From contig CM059567.1 in NCBI GenBank assembly GCA_030386875.1, positions 79,043,130 through 79,107,129 of the forward strand: a DNA stretch of 64,000 bases. The letters run 5' to 3'. The position numbers and the translations under genes are program-made. The first letter of the stretch is position 1. Each line of letters opens with the position of its first letter. Source of the DNA: Morinoia aosen. Lineage: Eukaryota > Arthropoda > Malacostraca > Amphipoda > Talitridae. Under the pieces are notes generated by a model, which did no database searches, was not told the origin of the DNA, and saw only the letters and a list, made by a program, of their open reading frames with translations. Shown here one piece after another: positions 39,301 through 51,300 of the stretch.

Positions 39301-42300
39301 CTCTTAGCATTCATACTCAAACTCCTGCATTCAAAAACTTTCCTCATTGCACCCAATGTCTTACAACCTTCACTCACTCGATGCTTCACTTCTACTTCCA
39401 TACTATCCTTAACAGTCACATCCGACCCAAGGTACCTAAAATGCTCTACCTCCTCTAAAACTTCCCCATTCAACCTCACATCCAAAGTTCCAAACACTCC
39501 ACCTCTTGAACATCTCATCACCTTACTTTTATTCACATTTACCCTCAATTTCCGCCTTTCGCACACTCTACCAAGCTCTGCAACCAGTCTCCTCAGTTTT
39601 TCCTCTGAATCAGCCACAAGCGCTGTATCATCTGCAAACAACAGCTGACACATTTCCCAATAAATACCATTTCGTCCCACCAACTGCGCACCTTTTCCCA
39701 ACACTCTGGCATTCACTTCTCTCACCACACCATCCATAAACAAATTAAACAACCACGGCAACATCACACATCCCTGTCTCACACCTGTCACAACTGGGAA
39801 CCATTCACTCACCTCATTCCCTACTCTCACACATGCTCTGCTATCAATGTAGAAACTCTTGATCGCACTCAACAGTCTCCCACCCACTCCATACAAACTT
39901 ACCACTTACCATAGAGCCTCGCGATCCACTCTGTCATACGCCTTCTCCAGATCCATAAATGCCCAATATACATCCTTTCCCTTTAATAAGTATTTTTCAT
40001 TCACCTGCCTCACAGCCAACATTTGATCCACACAACCTCTACCACACCTAAAACCCCACTGTTCTTCAGCAAGCACACAATCCGTCAACACTCTCACTCT
40101 TCCAATTAACACTCTTCCATACAGCTTCGCAACAACACTCAGTAGACTTATACCCCTAGAATTACTGCACTCATACCTGTCACCTTTCCCCTCGTACAAC
40201 GGAACTACGCACGCGCTACTCCAATCAACCGGCACTTTACTAGCCTCGAAACACACATTTAATTAACGCACCAACCATTCTATAACCACATTTCCTCCCT
40301 TTTTAAGACATTCAACCGTGCAGCCATCCAAACCTGGAGCTTTCCCATTTTTCATTTCATCCAACGCACATCTCACCTCTGCACTTCTTATTCGACTTCT
40401 ATTCACTTCACCAAACACAAATAAATAATGCAGACCTAAACAGACCTAAAAACCAGAGGAGCAAATGAAAAAATTTGATGAATACATAAATTTTAAGGGT
40501 AGTACTTGAAGAAGAAAAGGTTTATGGGTAAACTGAAAACAAGATCATACTTTTTCAGGTATACGGGAGTCAACAGAAAAGGCAATTGTCTATCAAGGGA
40601 GTTCCATGGAAATGATTTTTTTTGGTTAATTCTTCCCCAGCTTTCATGCTCATAGAACTCAACAATTAGATCTACACAGTTGTTAAATCCATAATATTAG
40701 TAGCCTTTCCTCTCATGTGTTACAGAATTTTATACCACTGACTAATATCACACAACAGAAAATAAGTTGAAATTAGAGATTCAAACGGTGCAACAGTAAT
40801 GGTTTCTTCAGAAGTTATGATAAAAATAACCATAACAAAAATGAACTCTAATTCATCAGCAAATAAAATTACACAATGTCAAATGACATTAGCTCAGTGA
40901 GAGTTACATACCAAATGAGATATTGATTTCCTTATATCATTTTGAAATCTAATTTACTAAATATTCTCAAAACACTGACTTCTTAAGCAAACAAACTTGA
41001 AAAAAATCACAAAAAAAACAAAAATTAGACTTTTAAAATGATTATCAAAAGAACCTAATCTAGAAGTAAAAATTTCAGGCTCATAAAATTCATAAACAAT
41101 CATAAAAAATGGCATTTCCCTGATGTAAACTTATCAGCTGACCAGCAAAGCCTTATATTATATAAGTTGTGTTAGTTTCACACTTTGACTGCAATTGGAT
41201 TGATGAAGTTCAATATTCAAGTCAAATTTAAAGTCAATTGTATTAAGCATTTTGAAAAGAGCAAACACTAACTGGATGAGGGCTCCATTTAGCTTGGAGT
41301 ATTTATGAAAATTGAGTTTGTGATCACTGGTCGGTGAGCAGCATTTTGAAAAACCCCTTTGTGGCCACCGGTGATGCACATTGCTGTCTCAGTGTTAAGC
41401 CCCTCTAACCACAACAAAGGCGTTCCATAGCAAGGAAGGAGAATGGCATCATTTAATAGGGAGTCAAGAGAAGGCAGAATCTACTCACAAGGTGAGTTCC
41501 CACACAAGATCCTCTGCATGGAGAAACAGTGAGTGAAGTAGGAAAAGTATGAAACAAGATAAAAACTGAAGATAAACATAGCAGCAGTGAACTGGAAAAA
41601 GATGGTCCTTAAGAAAACAAAATATATTTCAACAGCAACAAAAAAAAGCCTACCTCTCAGCTAAGGATCTCATGTTTTTCTCCTGAAAGCTCTAATTCCC
41701 ATAGTTACAATAGTCATAGCTTCCTGAGGTTAGCTAAGGATTCAAGCATGACAAATAGAAAAGAATAAAAGTGAAAAACAAAAAGTCTACAATTTTTTTA
41801 GATCAAACTATAGTTTGGTTCATAATTTTTCATCAAGGCCTCTGTTTTCTTGAGAGTTTTGCAAAGAAATCTCTCATGACAGACAATTCACAGACAGACA
41901 TTTAATCCAACACATAAATATTATTCCATCCAGCTCCCAAAAAATGATAGTGACCATTTTGGAGTAGACTTTTCTGATTTGGTATGGATTAGTTTTAAAT
42001 GGCATTTCTTCAGATTCACACAAGTACATGTATGAGATCTTAAACAGCCCAAATGTTTTTGACACCTTTATGACTTAGATGATGTTGGCCTTTTAGTTCA
42101 AAAGCCAATTAGATTTACAGTCAAGTAAACCGCCAGTAGATTTTCTTCTTTCTCATACGGTAATACTTGAGCCACCTATGTATAACAGATTACAAGTCAT
42201 TTAATGCAAACTCAACATGAAGTTAGATTTTATTTTGTTTCTAGTGTTACAATGAGTGCAAGCTAACTAAATACTCAAGCTTTTTGATCTAATAAGGCAA

Positions 42301-45300
42301 ATTTTTGTCTTACAGAGGGAGAGTTATTAACAAAATATTAGCTATGCTATATTTCTCAAATTAATAAGTATGCTTAGGCACCTTAAATGGCGCGTGACAA
42401 GAAACTAAGTAGGCACTTAACTGGGGGGAAAGCACTTATGAATGACAGCACCCGAGAAATTCAACATGCTCCACTGCAGGATCAAAAAATTCAGTAGAGG
42501 TTTAGAATAGTTCATTAAAGGCTCAAATCAATCTATTTTTAGAAGCCTACTCTCCAATCTAACTTACATTCTTGCTTTCTTGCATGGAATTTCTTTTGTT
42601 AAACATTTTAATTTGCAAGCATGCTTGCTCTGTTTCAATAAATTGCCCTACCAATTCTGAAATTCTAATTTACAACATAATAAGGTAGCTTAGCTATTCA
42701 CTCTGGTCTCTCACAAAACCACTTTTCTTCTCTATTCTATTACTTTATTTGATACAATTAAACTATTACTTTAATTTTAATACTTGCAATAGAGCATGAG
42801 CTATTTATTGAGCAGTGTTACCTCTGGCTCCTCAGAAATTTCTTTCACATAATTTACCTCAGCCAAGTTTATTTTCAGAGAATTAACACTGAGCCAATAC
42901 CATTGAAAATGAAAAAGTCAACATGTTCAAATAAAATATCATGTAAATATAAAGCCTCAATACGCATATTTGAACACCTAACAAGTCTAAGTGAAAATTT
43001 GGCATGCTCAATTGCTTCAAAAGACTGGATATGCTCTGTTTGAGAAAAGAGTAATTGAAAAAAACAACACTGCAAAATCAGAAATGTTTTGATGTCCCCA
43101 TTTGATATTTATTTGCTTGGGCATGTCAAGTATTAAGGCTATAGGCTATTAAAAATTTATTCCTTACTGCCTCAAAATCTACAGAAAAATGATAGTAGTT
43201 TCTAGTTATGTTCTCCAGAAATTTTAAACAGCTTGGAATGTTCTCAACCTGTGCTGAAAGCATTTGCTAGTCTTGCTCAACTAACAATTGGCCTCTTACT
43301 GGCAGGTAACATCAGTGTAACAGGTAAGTAACATCAGTCAGCCCTTACTTTTCCTAAATGAACTGCTGATCGGCCACATACTGGCAAGCAACATGAATGT
43401 AGCATAGCACTCAGTACTTACTTGTCTCTCCTGAATTGCTCATTGGCCTCAAACTGGCAGACAACATCATCAGTGTAGCACTGGTCTATGGTAGGGACTC
43501 TACGGAACTGGCGATGGTACCATACACTTTCTTTCTGATTTGGTGTAACAATATTATCTGAAATAGAATAATCACTTATTAAAACTAATAATAAATATAG
43601 CGAAACACTCATACACTAATATCAGACTAGACTAAGCAAGAGTTATTAACACTCATAAAAAAAGTCAATATTTAATTTAGTGCGTTCAACTATTTTTAAA
43701 ATTTTGTTCTCATTAATTGGCAATAGGATACATTTTAACACATTAACCGCCATGGGTTGAACTAAAGTTCAATATTCAACTAAAATTGAAAGTCAATTGT
43801 AGTAAGCAATTTTGAAAATAGCAAACATTATGTGGATTGGCCCTTATGTAGCTTTGATTAAGAATTTATAAAAATATAGTTTGTGACTTCAGGTCGGTCT
43901 ACAGCTGTAAGATGTTTTCAGTAGCCGAGTCCTTATTTGGATGGCGTTTTATTAAAGTCCCTGTCTTAGGGTTTTTCTGAGGGTTGTTATGCTTTCTTCG
44001 GGGAAGAGAAGATTCATTTTCAAGTTTTCTATTTTTATTTGTACGGTAAACAAGGTTATTCGCAAAGTCATTCAATATTGGGTAAGACGGTTCCGAAATT
44101 TCCAGGGAGCTGACCGAAGTTCTTTTCGTCGCTCTCCTGAATTTCGGATCAGCCGGATTTAAGGGGGTTTGGCGAGTATCTAGGATACTCGGATTAAATT
44201 CCGGCGAACATTATTTACAAAGCCGGGAGCGTAATACTATAATATCTTTCTGGCCATACTGGCGCAGGGCGTAACAACAGCATTATGAAAATTCCCTCTG
44301 TGTACCACCGGTGGTACACGTGACGGTTAACGAGTTAAGACGTTTTACACTAATTACACTTTGCTAGCAAATGCTTCCTTTTCAAGGTATAACATTAATA
44401 ATGCTCAGGTTAGAATAACATTATACAATCGGTTGCGTCATTGTTGTTGGAACAGACGCAGTTTTTTAGTGCAAAATCATCAGTCTCGGTAGGGATAAGT
44501 TGTGTTAAGTTTGTAAAGGTTTACTTAGGTTAGTTTGGTTAATTTTTTTAACTAACCTAATATTATCTAACCTCACCTTGTCTACCTTTATGTCAATATT
44601 GTATTACAGCATATTTTAGTTTTATTTTCTTCAGTTTTACATACAACAATCTTATAACTTCAAAGTCAAATATCTCAAAAATAAAGCATTTGCAAGCAAA
44701 GTGTCATTTATGTAGAATGTCTTACAGTGTTATTACTGATTTATGGGAACAAAATTTTAAAAATTGTTGAATGCACGTAAGTAAATGATGACCAAAAAGA
44801 ATGAAACATTTCAGTTACTTTTCCCAACACACATTGAAATTACCCCTACTTTTAATTTTGCAGAGTGTTGAAATAAATGAATATGCAGTATCTTAAAATT
44901 CATTAAGCTTGAGGGAAACGAATGTTTTTTTCTTATAAAATTTCAAAAACTAATAAAAAATACTTCATGAGCAAAATAAGCTTGAAGGTATTCACAACAT
45001 GTTTAGAACTTTCGAATGGATGTTCAGAGCCCTAAAAATTATTATATATATATACCTTCCTCCCTTTCCCCTCCTTGAAGGGAAATTTCTAAAAAATCTT
45101 ATTTCTCAGGAAATAATGTACACAGACGATTAATCTTTTTGTTCGATTCACAATGAACTGGTCTACAAAGTTAAGATACAGTTTTCTGATATTGTTTAAA
45201 AAAAACTTAAGAAGTGTTTGAATTTTTTATAACAAAATATATCAACTTTTGGTTAATCTGGAATATTTGTCAGTCCTCGATTTTTGACTTTTCGGTGCCT

Positions 45301-48300
45301 AAACATAGGTAATTAGATCAAAAGAAACATGTTTTCTTCCATGCACATTCACTCGCAAATGAGTATTTAATGAGTTATAGCGGTAGGTTTGGTTTCATCT
45401 TTGAAGACAAATGCGCTCAAATAAACAGCTACACATCAATTTTTGATTTTTTGTTGAATCATGGTTATAACATCAAAATTAACTACTATTCTTCTAATCA
45501 CTTTTTGCGGCAAATTAGCAGTTTACGATTTACAGCGGTAGGTTTAATTTTGTCTTTGATGACGAGTGCGTCGAAAGCGAGACTCCATTGCAGTGTTGCC
45601 ATACGGCACGGTTGATGAATTACTTCCCGCTTCGAACACTGGAGTTGCAGTAACTAATTTACCACAATAACATGTTCACTACTCATTTGCGAGTGGTGAA
45701 AGTGCATGGAAGAAAAATTGTTTATTTTGATCCAATTAACTATGTTTAGACACTAAAAGTGGAAAATCGAGGACTGAAAAACATTTTACATTAACCCAAC
45801 TTTAAGTTATTACTTTTAATGGCAATACAAAAATTTTTAATTAACTTATCAAAAAACCACTACGCAGGTTTATAGTTCTCACCTTGATCTTTACAATGCA
45901 AAAACGTTTACAATGCAAAAACGATCTCCATAAGTAAAAAAAAACTGTTGGAGAAATAATTAAAAAACTGGAACGGTTTCATCACAGTTTTTTTTGGGGC
46001 TATGCGGCTCAATTTCTCCTACAGTTTTTCACTTGTGAAGTAGATGTATGAGGGAAATGTATGAAAGAAACAGAATTACTGAGGATGAATGGCAGAGTGC
46101 ATGGAATGAGTACAAGGACCAGCAGAAGAATGTAAGGAGAATGATGAATGAGGCTAGAGTTAAAGAGGAGAGACACCAAGTTGAAAATCTAAGAAAGGAA
46201 GGTCTGGATGGAATAAAAGATTGGTATAAGTTTATACAAGGTAATGATAGAGGTAGTGAAGTTCAAGTTGATGAATTAGTAGTCAATGGTTGCAGTGTGC
46301 AAGATAGGATGCAAATGGTGAAAGCAGTTGAAGAATACTGGGAGGACATTGGTGGAATGAATGAGCAGGTTACAGATGATGAACCCGTAAATTTTCTGAT
46401 TGATGAACGTGAACTGCAAATGGAAGACGAAATCACTTGTGAAGAGATTGTAAGTTTTTTGAAGAAAGTGAAAAATGGAAAGGCATGTGGCCCTGATAAG
46501 ATCCCAAATGAGTTCTATAAATGTGGAGGAGAGAGTGTAGTCAGTATGTTGAAATGTTTGTATGATATGATATGGAAGAGTGAAAGAGTACCGGATGACT
46601 GGAACAAGTGTAATGTAGTTCTGTTGCATAAGGGTGGACATAAGATTATGACAGAACTTAAAAATTACAGACCAATTGCACTGGCTGACATTGTATGTAA
46701 GATCTTTTGTGGTATTCTGAATGAGAGAATGAAAAATTTAGGTGAGGAATTAGGAGTCCTAGGTGAAGAACAGATTAGTTTTAGGCAGGTTAGACGTGGG
46801 GAGGATAATCTGTTTGTAGTGAGTGAAATAATTGAGCAAATGAGGAACGATGATAGGAAGGTATATTTAGCATTCCTGGATACTGAAAAGGCGTATGACA
46901 GAGTGGATCGGGTTAGGCTCTTTGAAATTTTGTGAAAAGTTGGGTTCAGCAGAAAAATAGTAAATATTGTACAAAGTCTGTATGAGAACACAAGCGCTAT
47001 CTACAGGTTAGGAAATTTGGAAACAGGGCAAGTGAGGAGTGTTAGAGGAGTGAGACAGGGCTGTACTCTGTCTCCCCTGTTGTTTGGATTGTACACAGAA
47101 TTAGCAGTTCGACTGAGAATGAGTGGCTTAGGACTGAAAGTTGGTAATGAGAGACTGAGTTGTTAGTTGTATGCTGATGATGTGGTTGTGGTTAGTGAAT
47201 GTGGACATTAACTGCAAAGGATGCTTGACATTGTGAATGGATATAGTACAGATTTCAAGATGAACTTTGGTGCCAACAAAAGTAAGGTTATGGTTATAAA
47301 TAGTGATGAGACTGATAGAGACAGACTGTGGAATATTGGAGAAATCAGAATAGGTAGAACAAAAGAATACAAATATCTAGGTTGTATGATAAGTGAAGAT
47401 GGATGCACTAGAACTAAGGGTGAGAAAGTGGCAAAAGCAATGCAGTGGAGTGGACGGTTAAGTAGTGAGGCCAGATACAGAGCAAACAAGTATGAATGTG
47501 TGAGAGGAATGTGGAAGTATGTTGCTGTACCTAGTGTCATGTATGGTATGAGTGCTCTTGTCTGGAATGGAAGTGATCTTGAAAAGCTGGATGTAATATA
47601 AAATAAGGTAGGACGTTTAGCATTGGGTGCTCCAAAATGGACGGCTACAGTAGCCATTAGAGGTGACCTAGGGTGGAGCCAATTTTCAGAAAGAATGATA
47701 AAAGCGGTGCTGAATTATAAGGTGAGAATTGAAAGAATGCAGAATAGCAGGTGGGTAAAGCAAATTTTTGAATGGAATCTGACTGTAAGCTATAGGGAGA
47801 AAGTATGTTGGGGGCATGCAAGGAAACTTAGTATGCAAAAGATTATTCATGTTAGAATTGGGAGACCTGTGGATGACTGGTGTTTAATAAATGTTGGAGG
47901 TGTAGGGCCTGAAAGGGACTGCAAGAGGTGGAAGAGATTGAGAGGCAAACAAAGGAGTATGGATTGAATAAGTGGGAGCTTAGCATGATGCGGAAGCCTA
48001 CACTTAACTTGTATATGAAAAAGGAAGCACCTAAGTTTGAGATGTTCTATGATGGTCGTTTTGGAAGTCAACTCTTATTTGCTGTGAGATGTAAGTCATT
48101 GAGTGTGAACAGACGTACATGGAGGTGGAATGAGAATAATAACAGATTATGTCGGCAGTGTAATAGTGGAGTGGAGGAAACAATTGATCATTTTGTGCTG
48201 GAATGTAGTAAGTATGAGCAAGAGAGAAAGTTTCATGAAGGTGGTGTTTGAGCAGTAAGGAGAGAATGAGTGGTATGCCAGATGTGCTGAAGATGATTGT

Positions 48301-51300
48301 GGTATGAGCTGTCTTGCTGGATTGGATCAAGAGTGTAATTTGAGTATCATTGCAGCTATGAAAATGTTTCTTGTGCATGCCTGGAGTAAGAGACAGTGAC
48401 TGAAATGAGCAGTAATGTGGAGTGGGCAGTAATGACCCAATATGCCTGGGGATGGTGTTTTGACATACTGGTTATCCCAGTGATGCCATCCAATGGCAGC
48501 TTGTGACCAGGATTGGTAGATCCTGAGCAGTTTAGTCGACAAGTCTGGTACCAGGCGCTGAACTCTCTGTGTGAAAATTGTAAAGGGAATGGTAGGCCGT
48601 TACAAAGGCCCTGACGCTGTTGGCCCTCAATTTCAAGTTCAAGATATTTTCAGCATTGTAAAGATGAAGGTGAGTTCTATTAATTTAAGATTTAGCTTTT
48701 TGATAAGTTGATTAGAAAATTTTCTATAGGCATAAAAAATAAAAAAAATAAAATTTTTATATTAAAAAATTTAAAAAATTTTTTTCTAGCAATGTCAGAA
48801 AACTGGATTTCAACTTGGTAGACCAAGACCAGTTTATTGTGAATCGAACAAAGAAAACTATTCATCTGTTCAATATATTCTGAGAAATAAGATTTTTTTA
48901 GAAATTTCCCTTCAAAGGAGGGAGGGGGATATATGAAAATTTCAAAAATTTTAGTGCTCTAAACATCCGATCGAATGTTCTAACTATATTGTGAATACCT
49001 CCAAGCTTATTTTGCTCTTGAATAATTTTTTAAATTTTATATGAAAAAACTGTTTAATTCCCTTCAGGAAACAGTTGTTGGGCAACCAATAATAGAGTAT
49101 TAGGATGATTCATCAACATCCTACAGAGTATGGCAGTGACCAGAAGAAGTCTCAGATTCTGCTAGAAAATTGTCAGGTCAGGTTTCTTCATATTCTGAAG
49201 GATCTAATTTAATTCTCCAAAATTTCACTTATCGAAGAATAAAATAATATATTCAAATACGATGAGATCACACACGCTGAACGATTAAATATTAAATTAT
49301 AATATTGTTTACTTAGTTTAAGATTTGTCAAATTTAGTGAAATAATTTCTCAATTCTGGCCAACTGCTCCTAAAATTAGAGCAAGATATATGTTAGCCTA
49401 GGTATGGCAAGAGAAATGAAAACTTATCATGTATCCGCATAACTTAAATGAAATTACGGTAAATATTGAGGATTAACTGGGATTGATTTTCAACTTTTCA
49501 AATTTTAAACATAGTTAAGGGAACCGTACTCCCAAAAAAAAAAAATCCTAAACTATTCGACCGATCTTCATGAAACTTGCTATAGGTATGTAAAATTGAA
49601 CAAGGATTAAGATTGGACTCGTCTGTTTTTCCAATTTTCCCCATAGAAAACGTGTTATTCAAAGAAAACGTCAAAATAAGGGGTCTGGGGAAAATCTATG
49701 GACGTAATCAGATTTTGAGATACAGAGATAATATTGGTATCAAAAGAAGCAGAAATGTATTCTCTACAACGTGACGTGGAGTTATGTTGAATTTTCGGAA
49801 TACTTTTTGAAAAAAATGATAAAATACAAAAATTTGACCCATTTTCACACTTTTCCCGACAAAAGAAAATGTAGCTAATTTTCTATTCCGAAAATGAATA
49901 AAAGCTCACGTCATCTTGTAGAGGATTAAATTCTGGTTCTTTTGATACTAAAATCATCACTGTAGCTCAAAAACTGTAGAAGACGCTATATTTTGAAGCC
50001 CCACATTCCGGTCCTCCAAAATAAGGCAAAACAGGTAAACAAAGATATATAAACAATTTCAATTTTTTCTTCATTAATTTTTTTTGGGACAGCTAGGACC
50101 CTTGAAATCATTATACAGTAAAGATGAGACATAGAAGACGGCATAGCAACGTCAAGCCGTGAAGAAAGTGCCAAGGGGAAGGTGTAACATGATAAAATAT
50201 CACTTCCCCCTCCCCTCCCCCCCATACTTCAAACCCCCGTAGCGGGTGAAACAATGAACGTACCAACTTCATTTTTTCACAGGATGTACCTGACATCTTA
50301 CCCTTCCTATGGCAGCTAAAACCCAATATTTCAAGTAAATTTGATTTTCTGGGAGTACGGTTCCCTTAATTACCTACATCGAAATGAACAAGTTTTCTTC
50401 TATGCACTTTCTGTCGTAAATGAGTATTTTACAAATTATAGCTTTAGGTTAATCTTATGTCTTTGATGACGACTTCGCTCGAATAAACAGCTACTCATTG
50501 ATTTTTTAATTTTTGTTGCTTGAAACATGATAATAACATCAAAATAAACTACGGTAAATCTGAAAGATATGTCAGTTACCGATTTTCCACTTTTTGGTGC
50601 CTGAACCTAATTAATTGAATCAAAATAAACAAGTTTTCTTCTATGCACTTTCTGTCTCAAATGAGTATTTTACGATTTATATCGGTAAGTTTAGTTTCGT
50701 CTTTGATGACGAATGCGCTCGAATAAGCAGCTAGCCCTACTCATCGATTTTCGAATTTTTGTTGCTTGAATCATGGTAATAACATCGAAATAAAAAACTT
50801 TTCTTCTATACACTTTTTTCGTCAAATGAGTATTTAACGAGGTATAGCGGTAGGTTTGGCTTCATCTTCGATGACGATCGCGCTGGAAGCCAGTATGCAT
50901 TGCAGTGTTGCTGTCTTATGTGCTCCTTGAATTACTTGCCGCTTCAAACACTGGAGTTGCAGTAAGTCATTTACCGCTATTACTAATAAAATACTCATTT
51001 GAGACGGAAAGTGCATAGAAGAAAAATTGTTTATTTCGATCTAATTAACTATGCTAAGACATCGAAATTTAAAAAATCAATAACTGACATATCCTTCAGA
51101 TTTACTCAAACTACTTTTCTTCTATACACTTTTTTGGTCAAATGAATATTATACAAGTTAGTGCGGTAGGTTTAGTTTCGTCTTCGACGACAAGCGCGCT
51201 TAAAGTAAGACTCCATTTCAGTGTTACCATACGCCGGGCTTGATGAATTACTTCTGCTTCTAACTAACACTTGAGTTGCGGTAAGTAATTTACCACTATA

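Larger units (their letters stand above)
38542..43421 (-). other. NDUFB10 intron 2
   Basis: 4,880 bp. It contains a LINE remnant (38560-40415), a fragment related to the 43747-44326 element (41195-41400) and R1 copy 4 (41421-41729). The remainder, 41730-43421, is AT-rich without recognised features. Confidence 0.85.
44880..49110. repeat. Large imperfect palindrome (arms ~0.45 kb) with LINE-C in the loop
   Basis: The left arm (44880-45249 and 45800-45915) is the reverse complement of the right arm (48653-49110). Matching landmarks are GTGAATCGAACAAA, GAGAAATAAGATTTTTTAGAAATTTCCCTTCAA and GCATTGTAAAGAT(G/C)AAGGTGAG. The left arm is split by foldback copy C. LINE-C occupies the loop. The original element without insertions would be about 1.1-1.3 kb. 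Confidence 0.75.

Noticed and set aside
39068..39739. Several plus-strand ORFs rich in Ser, Thr and Pro over LINE-B
   Set aside because: Antisense shadows of the reverse-transcriptase pseudogene.
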